A stretch of DNA of 28,814 bases from Thermodesulfobium sp. 4217-1 (GCF_039822205.1 NZ_JBAGBW010000023.1:1-28814), one strand, 5' to 3'; numbered from the stretch's first letter, positions 7,660 through 17,411 are shown. Program-made: numbers and translations. Notes: generated by a model from the sequence alone, not told the origin.

Positions 7660-9501
7660 CTATTCTACAGTTACCGATTTCGCAAGGTTTCTGGGCTTAT
7701 CAGGATCTCTTGAAAGCCATACAGCCGCATAATATGCAAAAAGCTGTAAGGGTACCACATTATAGATTGGAGATACTATTTCTGGCACATCAGGAGCGTA
7801 TATTATGTCGTTTACAAGATTTATGACATCTTTATCTCCTTCACTTACAATCGCCACTACTCTGGATCTCCTGCTTTTCGCCTCTTCTATATTCGAGAGA
7901 ACCTTCTCATAAGTAGTAGCTGATCTTGTAGCGATAGCCAGGACGGGCGTGCTAGGATCGAGCAGCGCTATAGGGCCATGCTTCATCTCTCCAGCAGGAT
8001 ATCCTTCTGCATGGATATATGAAATCTCCTTTAGCTTCAGAGCACCCTCAAGAGCAACTGGATAGTTGATTCCTCTACCCATAAAAATCATATTTTTATA
8101 TCCAGAATATATTTTCGCACTATGTTCAATATCTCTTAGGAATCTTGGAATATATTCTTCGAACCTTTTAGGCACTTCTAATAGATAGCCAAGCGTTTCG
8201 TTTATCAGCTCTTTGGAAATGCTCCTTTTACAACTACCTAAATACATTGCTAAAATATAAAGAGTAATCAATTGAGATGTAAATGTCTTGGTAGCAGCGA
8301 CACCAATTTCTAAACCTGCTCTCGTCAATATGCTAAAGTCAGCTTCTCTGTTTGCCGTAGAGCCCAACCTATTTGTGATAGCAAGAACATAGCTACCTCT
8401 TTTTTTAGCTTCTCTCATAGCTGCAAGAGTGTCTGCAGTCTCTCCAGACTGAGAGATAGCGATCGTTAGAACGCTATTATTGACTGCTGCATTTCTATAT
8501 CTAAATTCAGATGAATAGTCAACTTCACAGGGCATATCCGCTAAATACTCCAATAAAAATTTGCCTATCAGAGCAGCATGATAAGATGTGCCACATGCCA
8601 CAAAGCAAATTCTCGAAATACCTCTTAAGATGTCTTTTGGAAGTTCTTCCTTGTAGGGTTCAAATTCATTTTCAGAAAAAACTCTCTGACCGATTGTCTC
8701 CTGCACCACTAAGGGCTGCTCAGATATTTCTTTTAGCATGAAGTGGTCAAAACCACCTTTTTCAGCGTCTTCTTCGTTCCACTTTACTTCGAAAAATGAT
8801 GGTTCAATTTTATTTCCAGACATATCAAAAATGTTGATTTCATCCTTGCCTAATACCGCAACTTCTCCATCCTTCATTATGTAGACGTCTTTGGTATACT
8901 TTAGAATTGCAGGTATATCAGATGCCAAGAAATTTTCTCCCTGACCACGTCCTAAGATTAAAGGAGCAAACTGTCTTACAGAATATATCTTATCTGGCTC
9001 CCTGGAACTAATTAGAGCAATTGCAAAGACACCTCTTAAATCTCCTAATGCCTTCAAAAAAGAGCTAAAAATATCAGGATTGTTTTTTTGATAATCTTCT
9101 ATTAAATGAGCAATAACCTCTGTATCGGTGTCCGATCTGAAAATATGATCTTTTGCAATTAATTTTTCTTTAAGCTCAAGATAGTTTTCAATAATACCAT
9201 TGTGAACCACTGCAATAGTAGAAGTGCAATCTACTTGAGGATGAGCATTTTTAATACATGGCTCACCATGAGTAGCCCAACGGGTATGACCAATTCCTAA
9301 AAATCCTTCAAGGGGAGCATCCCTTAAATTATCCTCAAGGAAGAGTATTTTCCCTACTGCATGTCTTGTTTCGAGATTCCCAGACTCATTTACGACAGCA
9401 ATACCCGCTGAATCATAACCCCTATATTCAAGCTTCTTCAAACCATGTAACACAACATCAGCTGAATTTTTTGGGCCTATATAGCCAACTATTCCGCACA
9501 T
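7660..9501 (-). CDS. glmS: Glutamine--fructose-6-phosphate aminotransferase (isomerizing)
   Basis: A 613-aa protein of typical GlmS length that makes glucosamine-6-phosphate from fructose-6-phosphate and glutamine, the first step to UDP-GlcNAc for the cell wall. The N-terminal MCGIVGYIG exposes the catalytic Cys after Met removal. The glutaminase domain covers about 1-230, with GHTRWATHG and the DTEVIAHLIED segment. Two SIS sugar-isomerase domains follow (about 290-430 and 460-600), with ISQSGETADTL and the end DPDKPRNLAKSVTVE. The ATG has the site AAGGGAG. A terminator-like hairpin lies between it and glnA, so it either receives read-through or has a promoter I could not identify. Confidence 0.97.
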   Translation of the reverse strand: MCGIVGYIGPKNSADVVLHGLKKLEYRGYDSAGIAVVNESGNLETRHAVGKILFLEDNLRDAPLEGFLGIGHTRWATHGEPCIKNAHPQVDCTSTIAVVHNGIIENYLELKEKLIAKDHIFRSDTDTEVIAHLIEDYQKNNPDIFSSFLKALGDLRGVFAIALISSREPDKIYSVRQFAPLILGRGQGENFLASDIPAILKYTKDVYIMKDGEVAVLGKDEINIFDMSGNKIEPSFFEVKWNEEDAEKGGFDHFMLKEISEQPLVVQETIGQRVFSENEFEPYKEELPKDILRGISRICFVACGTSYHAALIGKFLLEYLADMPCEVDYSSEFRYRNAAVNNSVLTIAISQSGETADTLAAMREAKKRGSYVLAITNRLGSTANREADFSILTRAGLEIGVAATKTFTSQLITLYILAMYLGSCKRSISKELINETLGYLLEVPKRFEEYIPRFLRDIEHSAKIYSGYKNMIFMGRGINYPVALEGALKLKEISYIHAEGYPAGEMKHGPIALLDPSTPVLAIATRSATTYEKVLSNIEEAKSRRSRVVAIVSEGDKDVINLVNDIIYAPDVPEIVSPIYNVVPLQLFAYYAAVWLSRDPDKPRNLAKSVTVE

Positions 9502-9528
9502 ACGATCTCCCTTCTAAGCATTACATAA

Positions 9529-9563
9529 AATTGGCACCTGGTAACTATCACCAAGTGCCAATT
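9529..9563 (-). terminator. Intrinsic terminator between glnA and glmS
   Basis: On the minus strand the arms AATTGGCAC and GTGCCAATT form a perfect 9-bp stem, extended inward by four more pairs after one mismatch. The 3' arm runs into TTTTA. It lies 24 nt after the glnA stop. Confidence 0.65.
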
Positions 9564-9587
9564 AATTTAAATTAACAAAATTCTTGT

Positions 9588-11027
9588 TTAAATATCAAAA
9601 AGTGTAACAAATTCATATGGGTGAGGCCTAATAGCTAATTCTTGAGCTTGAGCTCTCTTTAGTCCGATATATGATTCTATCAATCCCTTTGAAAACACTC
9701 CGCCCTTTAAGAGATATTCGTGATCTGATTCAAGAGCGTCGAGTGCTTCATCTAAAGAACCTGGGACAGAGGGAATATTTTTTGCTTCTTCTGGTGGCAA
9801 ATCATATATATTTTTGTCAAGAGGCTTACCTGGATCGAGTTTGTTCTCTATGCCATCCAATCCAGCCATAAGCATTGCAGAGAAAGCGAGATATGGGTTT
9901 GCTGATGGATCTGGTGGCCTAAATTCGATCCTTTTGGCTTTTGGATTTGCAGTATACATTGGAATACGTACAGCAGCAGATCGATTTCTTTGCGAATATG
10001 CCAGGTTCACTGGTGCCTCATAATGAGGTACCAGCCTCTTATAGGAGTTTGTAGTAGGAGCAGCAAAAGCCAGAATAGACTTTGCATGCTTTAGGAGACC
10101 ACCGATATACCACAATGCCATATCGCTAAGACCAGCATAACCCTTTTCATCGTAGAAAAGAGGCTTGCCGCCCTTCCACAAGCTCTGATGACAGTGCATG
10201 CCCGAGCCGTTATCGCCAAATAATGGTTTTGGCATAAATGTTGCCGTCATTCCATTGGACCTTGCAACATTTTTTGCAACATATTTATATTTCATAAGGT
10301 CATCAGCCATTCTCAACAAGTTGTTAAACTTTATATCAATTTCCACCTGACCTGCAGTTGCTACCTCATGGTGATGAACCTCAATATCGAGTCCAACATC
10401 CATCATAGCCTTTACCATTTCAGATCTTACATCTTGCAACTGATCGTTTGGTGGGCAAGGGAAATAGCCCTCTTTAGATCTGATTTTGTGGCCAAGGTTT
10501 GGCCCTTCTTCTCTGTCAGAATTCCACCACGCCTCTACAGAGTCGATAGAAAACATTCCGCCCTTTGAGTCATATTTATATTTTACGTCGTCAAAAATAA
10601 AGAATTCCGCTTCAGGACCGAAATAAACAGCATCAGCAATCCCCAAGGTTTGAACATAATTTTCTGCTCTTTTTGCTACGCCTCTTGGATCCTTTGGATA
10701 ATCTCTCAAAACAATAGGCTCTTTTACATCACAAATAATATTGATAGTTAAATCTTCAAAAAATGGATCTACGAAAGCTGAAGTTAGATCTGGAATAAGG
10801 ATCATATCGCTTTCTTCTATCTGCTGAAATCCTCTTATACTGGAGCCATCGAAACCCAAACCCTCTTCTACAACACCCTCATCAAAAGCCTCGACAGGAA
10901 CAGTAAAGTGCTGCCAGGTGCCAGGAACATCGCAAAAACGAATATCGACGAATCGAACTTCGTTTTCCTCAACGAAAGTTTTAAAATCCTCAAAATTATT
11001 AAATCCAACTTTATCGCTACAGCTCAA
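9588..11027 (-). CDS. glnA: Glutamine synthetase type I
   Basis: A 479-aa GS-I enzyme that joins ammonia to glutamate with ATP; it forms cytoplasmic dodecamers. Motifs include FGPEAEFFIFD (metal ligands), GSGMHCHQSLW, APTTNSYKRLVP, RNRSAAVRIP and IEFRPPDPSANPYLAF. Tyr408 sits in NIYDLPPEEAK, the adenylylation site of the GSI-beta subgroup, so adenylylation control is possible. The start is a TTG at 11025-11027 that overlaps the pdxJ stop (TTGA), with AGGAGGT a few nt upstream, so translation is probably coupled to pdxJ. A terminator follows the stop. Confidence 0.97.
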   Translation of the reverse strand: MSCSDKVGFNNFEDFKTFVEENEVRFVDIRFCDVPGTWQHFTVPVEAFDEGVVEEGLGFDGSSIRGFQQIEESDMILIPDLTSAFVDPFFEDLTINIICDVKEPIVLRDYPKDPRGVAKRAENYVQTLGIADAVYFGPEAEFFIFDDVKYKYDSKGGMFSIDSVEAWWNSDREEGPNLGHKIRSKEGYFPCPPNDQLQDVRSEMVKAMMDVGLDIEVHHHEVATAGQVEIDIKFNNLLRMADDLMKYKYVAKNVARSNGMTATFMPKPLFGDNGSGMHCHQSLWKGGKPLFYDEKGYAGLSDMALWYIGGLLKHAKSILAFAAPTTNSYKRLVPHYEAPVNLAYSQRNRSAAVRIPMYTANPKAKRIEFRPPDPSANPYLAFSAMLMAGLDGIENKLDPGKPLDKNIYDLPPEEAKNIPSVPGSLDEALDALESDHEYLLKGGVFSKGLIESYIGLKRAQAQELAIRPHPYEFVTLFDI

Positions 11028-11791
11028 ATTAGACCTCCTAATAAGTTTTTATTTTCTCTGAGAATACCTGCCAGATTCAGGATTTCCACAATCTCTTCAA
11101 CTGCTCTAAAGATACCGACAAATATCGACCTAGCGACAATGCTATGACCAATATTTAGCTCCTCAATATCAGGTAACAAAGCGACATCCAGAAGGTTGTC
11201 TTTGTTCAAACCATGACCTGCATAGACATTAAGACCTGCCTCTTTAGCAAGGACAGATGCTTTTTTCAACCTTTCTAATTCAACATTTCTCTCGATCTCA
11301 TCCATAGAGTCAGCAAATCTACCAGTATGCAGCTCTACAGAGTCAGCAGCCAAAACTGCACTTTTTTCAATCGAAACTTCATCTGGGTCGATAAAAAGTG
11401 AAACTTCAATGCCATTCGATCTCAGTGTTGCAATACTATCTTTTAAAGAGTCATAGTTTTTTGAAAGGTCTAATCCTCCCTCTGTAGTGAGCTCTTCCCT
11501 TTTTTCAGGAACTAAGGTCACTTTGTTTGGTTTAATCTTTAGAGCAAAAGAAACAATTTGCGAGACACAGGCCATCTCTAAATTTAAATTTTCCACAGCC
11601 CTTCTTATTCTAAGGACATCATCGTCCTGGATATGCCTTCTATCTTCTCTTAGATGAACTGTTATAAGATCGGCGCCAGCGGAAAGCGATATAGAAGCAG
11701 CGGAAAGCGGATCAGGGTATGAAATTCGTCTTGATTCTCTAAGCGTAGCAACATGGTCAACGTTAACTCCCAAGCGGATTTTTCTGACCAC
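11024..11791 (-). CDS. pdxJ: Pyridoxine 5'-phosphate synthase
   Basis: About 255 aa, a TIM-barrel enzyme that condenses deoxyxylulose-5-phosphate with 1-amino-acetone-3-phosphate to give pyridoxine 5'-phosphate, the last ring-closing step of the DXP-dependent vitamin B6 route. Motifs: GVNVDHVATLR, GADLITVHLREDRRHIQDDDV, VELHTGRFA and YAGHGLN. The longest frame begins at a GTG at 11806, but a GTG at 11791 has the site AGAGGTGA at the right distance and fits the family N-terminus better. A -10 box at 11820 also leaves a sensible leader for it. The stop overlaps the glnA TTG start. Confidence 0.93.
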   Translation of the reverse strand: MVRKIRLGVNVDHVATLRESRRISYPDPLSAASISLSAGADLITVHLREDRRHIQDDDVLRIRRAVENLNLEMACVSQIVSFALKIKPNKVTLVPEKREELTTEGGLDLSKNYDSLKDSIATLRSNGIEVSLFIDPDEVSIEKSAVLAADSVELHTGRFADSMDEIERNVELERLKKASVLAKEAGLNVYAGHGLNKDNLLDVALLPDIEELNIGHSIVARSIFVGIFRAVEEIVEILNLAGILRENKNLLGGLI

Positions 11792-11819
11792 CTTATCACC
11801 TCTCACTTATAATGTAAAA

Positions 11820-11828
11820 ATTATAACA
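11820..11828 (-). promoter_or_regulatory. Extended -10 promoter for pdxJ-glnA
   Basis: TGTTATAAT on the minus strand, a perfect TATAAT (11820-11825) with the TG extension; the -35 region is poor. It lies in the 44-nt gap after coaBC and just upstream of a T8 run in the coaBC 3' region. Transcription would begin near 11813. Confidence 0.5.
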
Positions 11829-11850
11829 TAAAAAAAACGATGAATTTATT

Positions 11851-13023
11851 TCAGATCTTCTTTGCTAAAATATCTAAAATAAAATTAGCAATATCCTTTT
11901 TAGTAGAATTTAATTCAAATAAATCGCCTTCTGAAGACAAAACCAGAACCTCATTGTTCTCGCTGCCAAAGGGGAAGCCAGTGTTGTGAATTTTATTTGC
12001 AATTATATAATCAAGGCTTTTTTCTACTAATTTTTTCTTAGCATAATTATTCAGATTCTCTGTTTCAGCAGCAAAGCCTACAACTATCTGATTTTTTTTG
12101 AGCTTATTAATTTCTTTCAATATATCAGGATTTTTAGTAAGCCTAATTTCAAAATTATCTTTCTTTTTAATCTTGTTTATAGATTGCTCATACATTTTGA
12201 AATCTGAAACAGCAGCAGCCATAATTAAAACATCGCAAGTTTCAAAATTTTCAAGAACGCATTTTAGCATCTCTTCAGTGGTTTCAACATCCATTCTTTC
12301 CACCATAAAAGGAGTCCCTAAATTAGTAGGCCCTGAAACGAGCTTTACTTGCGCGCCCCTCAAAGAAGCAGCCTGAGCAAACGCGTAGCCCATCTTGCCA
12401 GAGGATCTATTTGAAATGTATCTTACAGGATCTATAGGTTCACGAGTAGGGCCAGCAGTTATCAAGATTTTTTTATCCAAAAGGTCTTTTATAGGGTAAA
12501 AATGATAATTAAATATTTCTAAAAGTTCATCGACCTCGAGCATCCTGCCCTTGCCTACACTTTCACAGGCAAGTCTGCCATAAGCAGGACCAAAAAATAT
12601 TACATTTTGATCAATCAACCTCTTGACATTCTCCTGCAAAGAAGGATTTTGCCACATAATATCGTTCATTGCAGGAACTATTACAAGGGGGCATTTCCTT
12701 GCTATAGCCATTGTAGTAAGGAGATTATCAGCTAACCCTAGTGAAATCTTTGAGATAGTATTTGCTGTAGCAGGACATATAATAAAGACATCAGAGCTTT
12801 GCGGCAAAGAAATATGAGCTATACAATCTTTTCCACTTGGCAAATTCAAGTCTGTATAACAAATATTTTTCGTCAAAGCTTCAAAAGTTAGCGGCGAAAC
12901 AAACCTGGTGGCACTCTCTGTCATCACGACATTTACATCGTGTCCTTCCTTGACAAGAGAAGAAACAAATCCAGCAGCTTTATAGGCAGATATGCCACCG
13001 CTAACCCCAAAAAGTATTTTCAA
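11851..13023 (-). CDS. coaBC: Bifunctional phosphopantothenoylcysteine decarboxylase / phosphopantothenate--cysteine ligase
   Basis: A 390-aa fusion enzyme of coenzyme A synthesis. The N-terminal flavin-dependent decarboxylase (CoaC, about 1-175) has the active-site His70, PAMNDIMW (118-124) and the substrate-loop Cys153 in LACESVGKGRM. The C-terminal CTP-dependent ligase (CoaB, about 185-390) has ITAGPTREPIDPVRYISNRS, MAAAVSDF, KNPDIL and GFAAET. Both halves are complete. The start is a TTG at 13021-13023 directly after the rpoZ stop (1 nt between) with no clear ribosome binding site close by, so translation probably depends on coupling to rpoZ. The gmk-rpoZ-coaBC order is common in bacteria. 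Confidence 0.95.
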   Translation of the reverse strand: MKILFGVSGGISAYKAAGFVSSLVKEGHDVNVVMTESATRFVSPLTFEALTKNICYTDLNLPSGKDCIAHISLPQSSDVFIICPATANTISKISLGLADNLLTTMAIARKCPLVIVPAMNDIMWQNPSLQENVKRLIDQNVIFFGPAYGRLACESVGKGRMLEVDELLEIFNYHFYPIKDLLDKKILITAGPTREPIDPVRYISNRSSGKMGYAFAQAASLRGAQVKLVSGPTNLGTPFMVERMDVETTEEMLKCVLENFETCDVLIMAAAVSDFKMYEQSINKIKKKDNFEIRLTKNPDILKEINKLKKNQIVVGFAAETENLNNYAKKKLVEKSLDYIIANKIHNTGFPFGSENNEVLVLSSEGDLFELNSTKKDIANFILDILAKKI

Positions 13024-13024
13024 T

Positions 13025-13216
13025 TTATTTATTTATAGAAACCTTAATTTTTCCACTTGCAATCTCTTCAAAAGCCTGTTCGAGTGGATCGCTTATGTTA
13101 GATGCGAATGGATCCTTGTTATTTCTGATTTCTTTTGCTCTCTTAACTGCAGCTATGGCCAAAGCATATCTTGAATGTACCATATTAAAAGATCTTTCTA
13201 AACTGGGTGCTATCAA
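13025..13216 (-). CDS. rpoZ: RNA polymerase omega subunit
   Basis: A 63-aa protein, the small omega subunit that helps assemble the beta' subunit. The core signature VHSRYALAIAAVKRAKEI (13-30) matches the omega helix containing the SRY/AAxxAR pattern. I chose a TTG start at 13214-13216: AGGAGGT lies 9 nt upstream, and it starts 2 nt after the gmk stop, giving MIAPSLERSF. The longer open frame to 13315 would overlap gmk by about 100 nt and has no family resemblance. Slightly shorter than many omegas (about 65-90 aa). Confidence 0.9.
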   Translation of the reverse strand: MIAPSLERSFNMVHSRYALAIAAVKRAKEIRNNKDPFASNISDPLEQAFEEIASGKIKVSINK

Positions 13217-13218
13217 AA

Positions 13219-13854
13219 TTATTTTACCTCCTGTCCAAATTGGATTTCTGATCTTAGTCGAGATATAATGTCTTCTCTCTTTGCTCTTTTTGCGCGTTGT
13301 GATACAATCACACATTCTAATTCACTTGCAGCTTCTATTATACTATTGTTTACTATTATATACTCATAAATAAAATATTCTTCAATTTCTTCAATAGATC
13401 TAGAAAGTCTTCTTTGTATTTCCTCAAAGTTTTCTGAAGACCTTGTTTCAAGTCTCGACCTAAGATCGCACCACCTGGGTGGAACTATAAAAATTAAAAT
13501 CGCATCAGGATACAATGACTTAATTTTGCTTGCGCCTCTTGTATCGATTTCCAGTATGACATCATTATTTTCATTTAACTTTTTCAAAACATAATCTTTC
13601 GGGGTACCATAGTAATTCCCATGCACCTTAGCCCATTCTAAAAGATTATCTTTTTCAATCTGATCTAAAAATTCAGACTCAGAAACAAAGAAATAATCCT
13701 TCCCATCGACTTCATTAGACCTTCTCAATCTGCTCGTCATCGAGATAGAAAGGCAAAGCATTGGATCTTTTTGCATCAGCTCTTTTATAACAGTACCTTT
13801 TCCCACACCTGAAGGACCAGAAACAACAAATAATGTACCAATTTTTTCAGCCAT
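13219..13854 (-). CDS. gmk: Guanylate kinase
   Basis: A 211-aa cytoplasmic kinase that converts GMP to GDP with ATP. The P-loop GPSGVGKGT is at 13-21, followed by the GMP-binding segment SMTSRLRRSNEVDGKDYFFVS and the lid-to-core region EIDTRGASKIK. Length and motif order are normal for the family. A ribosome binding site AAGG lies 9 nt before the ATG. It starts 11 nt after the SDH-type peptidase and is followed 2 nt later by rpoZ. Confidence 0.95.
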   Translation of the reverse strand: MAEKIGTLFVVSGPSGVGKGTVIKELMQKDPMLCLSISMTSRLRRSNEVDGKDYFFVSESEFLDQIEKDNLLEWAKVHGNYYGTPKDYVLKKLNENNDVILEIDTRGASKIKSLYPDAILIFIVPPRWCDLRSRLETRSSENFEEIQRRLSRSIEEIEEYFIYEYIIVNNSIIEAASELECVIVSQRAKRAKREDIISRLRSEIQFGQEVK

Positions 13855-13865
13855 TTCTTTATACC

Positions 13866-14693
13866 TTATTTACCTTTCGTAGGAAGTCTATATGGAATAG
13901 GAATAAATTGCACCGAAGGCCTTCTGTTGCCAGCCTGGGGATACAATTCCATCAGTTCATATACCTCATCTGGCAAATCATTTTTAACCGGAATGCTCAA
14001 ATTCTTTATCTCTTCAAATGAAATCGGATAATCATGGGTCCATTTTCCGCTTGTAAAGAGATCGGCTAAAAATGATGCCCTTTCGTTGTCCATCCTATCA
14101 GACAAAAGCTGCCTTATAGTGCTCTTTACTTGATTAATAGCTTTTTGTGACATGTCTGCCAAAATCAAGGTTTTATCTTCCACATTCTCCATGCCCTTTT
14201 CTCTTACAGCCTGAATAATAGAAACTGCAGGATATTCTCCTAACTGAGGGTCTACAGGTCCTAAGACAGCATTCTCATCAAGGTATATCTCATCGGCAGC
14301 GAGAGCGAGCATAGTACCGCCAGACATTGCGTAGTGAGGGACGAAAACCCTCACCTGCGCAGGATGCCTGATAAGTGCCTTTGCTATCTGTTCGGCAGCC
14401 AGCACCAGCCCTCCAGGCGTGTGCATGATAATATCGATAGGCATATCTTTTTCTGTAAGCCTTATGGCTCTCAATATTTGCTCAGAATCGTCAATATCAA
14501 TATATCTTGAAAGAGGAATTCCAAAAAATGATATAGTCTCCTGTCTGTGAATGAGGGTGATAACCCTTGAGTTCATCTTCTTTTCAAGAGACCTTATGGT
14601 CCTTACCCTCATACTCTCAAGATATTTTTGCTGTAGAACAGGGGTAAAGGCAAAAATTATAAATAGAAACCAAATTATATCAAAAGGATTCAA
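13866..14693 (-). CDS. Membrane-anchored serine peptidase, SDH/ClpP-crotonase fold
   Basis: A 275-aa protein with one N-terminal hydrophobic segment (about 5-20) and a ClpP-like domain of the SDH_sah family (related to SppA). Visible signatures: IDIIMHTPGGLVLAAEQI (85-102, the oxyanion-type Gly-Gly turn), YAMSGGTMLALAADEI (121-136, likely nucleophile Ser124) and LGPVDPQLG (144-152). The domain probably faces the cytoplasm or periplasm on a membrane anchor and cuts membrane or misfolded proteins, but the substrate is unknown. Its start overlaps the ClpB-like gene by 4 nt, so it is cotranscribed with the heat-shock operon, which suits a protein-quality-control role. Confidence 0.85.
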   Translation of the reverse strand: MNPFDIIWFLFIIFAFTPVLQQKYLESMRVRTIRSLEKKMNSRVITLIHRQETISFFGIPLSRYIDIDDSEQILRAIRLTEKDMPIDIIMHTPGGLVLAAEQIAKALIRHPAQVRVFVPHYAMSGGTMLALAADEIYLDENAVLGPVDPQLGEYPAVSIIQAVREKGMENVEDKTLILADMSQKAINQVKSTIRQLLSDRMDNERASFLADLFTSGKWTHDYPISFEEIKNLSIPVKNDLPDEVYELMELYPQAGNRRPSVQFIPIPYRLPTKGK

Positions 14694-17095
14694 TTTTCTA
14701 TTACCAAAGAGATATTATTATTCTCTACAACTATTTTCACATTATCTCCCTCTTTTAAGTTTTTATTTAAAATTTCTTTTGCAATGAGATTCTCAAGTTT
14801 TTTCTGCATAAACCTTTTTAGAGGTCTCGCTCCCATAGTTGGCTCATATCCTTCTCTGGCAAAAAAGTCTTTAGCTTCATCTGTTAGTATAATATTAATC
14901 TTTCTTTCGCTCAATCTTTCCTGTATATTATCTATTATCAATTTTACAATTTTCTCTATATCAGATCTCGAAAGTGGCTTAAATACGACAATCTCATCAA
15001 TTCTATTTAAAAATTCCGGTCTGAAGGAAGAGTTTAACAAAGATAGAACTCTATTTTTAGCTTTTTCAAATTCGTGCTCGTCTTCCACATTTGTATTTAA
15101 CAATACATCAGAACCCAAGTTAGATGTCATTATTATAACAGTATTTCTAAAATCTATAGTCCTGCCCTTACCGTCAGTCAATCTGCCATCATCAAGAACC
15201 TGCAACAATATGTTAAACACATCAGGATGGGCTTTCTCAATTTCGTCCAAAAGGATCACAGAGTATGGCCTTCTTCTGATAACCTCAGTAAGCTGTCCAC
15301 CTTCTTCATATCCCACATATCCTGGAGGAGCTCCAACCAACCTTGATACAGAATGCTTTTCCATATACTCTGACATATCAATCCTTACCAAAGCATTTTC
15401 ATCTTTAAATAAAAAGGCAGCCAGCGCCTTGCTAAGCTCAGTTTTGCCCACACCAGTTGGCCCCAAGAATAGAAAGGATCCTACAGGCCTCTTCGGATCC
15501 TTTAATCCAGACCTTGATCTCCTGATAGCTTCTGAGACAGCTTCGACTGCCTCATCTTGACCAATTATTCTTTTATGTAATATGTCCTCCATCTTAGTCA
15601 ATTTGTCAACTTCTTCTTGAACCAATTCTGTTACAGGTATCCCTGTCCACCTGGAAACCAGATTTGCAATATCTTCTTTATCTACAACCTCATTAACCTT
15701 TTTGTCAATAAGCCATTTATCTCTTTTTTCTTTAAATTCTTTTGAAAGTGAATCAGATTCATTTTTTAACTTTGCAGCCGATTCATAGTCTTCTCTTTTA
15801 ACGGCCTCTTGGCCTTCTTGATTTAATCTTGAAAGTTTATTTTCCATTTCTTTGAGGTCTGTTGGCATATTTGAAAGTTGGATCCTTACCTTTGCAGCAG
15901 CTTCGTCAATCAAATCTATAGCTTTATCTGGCAAAAATCTATCGGATATATACCTCTCAGAGAGATTAGCAGCCGATTCTATTGCATCATCAGTTATCTT
16001 CACCCTGTGATGCGCCTCATATTTATCTCTTAGGCCCTTTAAGATAGAAACAGTATCCTCTACGCTGGGTTCCTTAACAAAAACTGGTTGAAACCTTCTT
16101 TCAAGTGCTGGGTCTTTTTCAATATGCTTTTTGTATTCGTCGAGTGTAGTAGCTCCTATCACCCTCAGTTCACCTCTTGCAAGAGCAGGTTTCAAAAGAT
16201 TAGACGCATCCATAGCGCCTTCTGCAGCGCCTGCTCCAACTACAGTGTGCAATTCATCAATAAACAATATATAATTTTGCGTCTTAGTTACAGAATCAAT
16301 TATTGCCTTCAATCTCTCCTCGAATTCGCCTCTAAACTTTGTTCCAGCTATGAGCGCACCCATATCAAGAGATAGAAGTTGTTTGCCTTTCAATATTTCA
16401 GGAACATCGTTTGAAGCTATCTTTTGAGCAATGCCATCAACAATAGCAGTCTTTCCTACACCTGGTTCACCTATTAATACAGGATTGTTTTTCGTCCTTC
16501 TTGAAAGGATTTGCATAACTCTTTCAATCTCTTCATCCCTACCTATTACAGGATCTAGCTTTCCTTCTAAAGCAAGTTGAGTTAAATTTCTTGTATATTT
16601 TTCAAGGGCTTGATATTTATCTTCAGCACCAGGATCCGTCACTCTTTGGGTACCTCTTATATCTTTAAGTATTTGGTAAACTTTTTCTTCTGTAAAGCCG
16701 TATTCATTCAATAATCTTGAAGCAGGGCTCTCGCCCTCCTTTACAATCGCGATCAAAACATGATCAATTCCTACAAATTCATCTTTTAGCCTGATAGCTT
16801 CTTCCTCAGCAATATCCAAAACTTTTTTTAGAGAAGGAGTAATGTAAATTTGTGGAGTTGCGGATGAATATTGGATTTTTGGCAATTTGTGTAAGATTGA
16901 TTCCAGTTTACTTTTAATATCGTTCTTGTTAATGCCAGCTCTTGTTAATATATTCCCAACAAGTCCCTCTTGCTGACTAAGCATCGCATACAAAAGATGT
17001 TCCACATCCAGCTGGCTATTCTGAAAAGATATTAAAATTCTTTGTGCTGATTCCAAAGAATCTCTTAATTGTTCGGTAAATTTATCTGGATTCAT
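14690..17095 (-). CDS. clpB: ClpB-like Hsp100 AAA+ ATPase with a short middle domain
   Basis: About 801 aa, two AAA+ modules in order: ClpB-like N-domain (1-150), module 1 with GEPGVGKT near 210, middle region near 408-470, and module 2 with GPTGVGKT near 545 and TSNLGSD. The N-domain, [23 protein letters not shown]-type linker and operon place favour the disaggregase ClpB. However, the middle region is only about 60 residues, including a UVR-like segment [15 protein letters not shown], close to ClpC and about half the ClpB M-domain. No ClpP-binding VGF/IGF loop is seen. I prefer the ATG at 17095 over the GTG at 17104, because GAAGGTGAG sits just before it. Overlaps hspR and the peptidase gene. 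Confidence 0.85.
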   Translation of the reverse strand: MNPDKFTEQLRDSLESAQRILISFQNSQLDVEHLLYAMLSQQEGLVGNILTRAGINKNDIKSKLESILHKLPKIQYSSATPQIYITPSLKKVLDIAEEEAIRLKDEFVGIDHVLIAIVKEGESPASRLLNEYGFTEEKVYQILKDIRGTQRVTDPGAEDKYQALEKYTRNLTQLALEGKLDPVIGRDEEIERVMQILSRRTKNNPVLIGEPGVGKTAIVDGIAQKIASNDVPEILKGKQLLSLDMGALIAGTKFRGEFEERLKAIIDSVTKTQNYILFIDELHTVVGAGAAEGAMDASNLLKPALARGELRVIGATTLDEYKKHIEKDPALERRFQPVFVKEPSVEDTVSILKGLRDKYEAHHRVKITDDAIESAANLSERYISDRFLPDKAIDLIDEAAAKVRIQLSNMPTDLKEMENKLSRLNQEGQEAVKREDYESAAKLKNESDSLSKEFKEKRDKWLIDKKVNEVVDKEDIANLVSRWTGIPVTELVQEEVDKLTKMEDILHKRIIGQDEAVEAVSEAIRRSRSGLKDPKRPVGSFLFLGPTGVGKTELSKALAAFLFKDENALVRIDMSEYMEKHSVSRLVGAPPGYVGYEEGGQLTEVIRRRPYSVILLDEIEKAHPDVFNILLQVLDDGRLTDGKGRTIDFRNTVIIMTSNLGSDVLLNTNVEDEHEFEKAKNRVLSLLNSSFRPEFLNRIDEIVVFKPLSRSDIEKIVKLIIDNIQERLSERKINIILTDEAKDFFAREGYEPTMGARPLKRFMQKKLENLIAKEILNKNLKEGDNVKIVVENNNISLVIEN

Positions 17096-17411
17096 TATTC
17101 TCACCTTCTTTCTCTTGAGAAATTTTTTCCAAGATACTATTTAGTCTTAACACTTCAGACTCTAACTCCTCTACACGCTTCGAAAGCCTTAATATTACCT
17201 CCACTCCAGCTATATTTATTCCAAGGTCTTTTGTAAATTCCTGAATCTTTTTTAACACTTCAATATCTTCATCGCTAAAAACTCTTGTTTTGCCAGCAAG
17301 CTTTTTTGGACAAATCAAACCCAACTCTTCATATCTTCTTATAGTCTGCGGGTGAATTGACAGCATCTTTGAAACAATACTAATTGCATAAAAACCTACT
17401 GTTTCTGACAT
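17082..17411 (-). CDS. hspR: HspR-type MerR repressor of the heat-shock operon
   Basis: A 109-aa MerR-family regulator. A winged helix-turn-helix covers about 8-75: YAISIVSKMLSIHPQTIRRYEELGLI is typical of HspR, and the C-terminal third is a coiled coil for dimerisation. HspR represses dnaK-type operons by binding HAIR inverted repeats and uses DnaK as co-repressor in actinobacteria. The gene lies between dnaJ and clpB, the same order as in actinobacterial operons. Its ATG overlaps the dnaJ TAA by one nt and its end overlaps the clpB start. A HAIR-like repeat upstream of dnaK (21060-21080) is the probable target, so the operon is probably autoregulated. Confidence 0.9.
   Translation of the reverse strand: MSETVGFYAISIVSKMLSIHPQTIRRYEELGLICPKKLAGKTRVFSDEDIEVLKKIQEFTKDLGINIAGVEVILRLSKRVEELESEVLRLNSILEKISQEKEGENNESR

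Noticed and set aside
9502-9587. A glmS ribozyme upstream of glmS
   Set aside because: The glnA-glmS gap is only 86 nt and holds a terminator; the ribozyme core needs more than 120 nt and its conserved segments are not seen.
14784-15560. 258-codon plus-strand frame opposite clpB
   Set aside because: It is the mirror of a conserved coding region, low in complexity (Ser/Leu rich) and has no ribosome binding site. The other plus-strand frames inside minus-strand genes are rejected for the same reason.
17096-17104. GTG at 17104 as the start of the ClpB-like gene
   Set aside because: The ATG three codons later is preceded by GAAGGTGAG at the right distance, and ClpB N-termini normally begin MNPDKFT or similar.
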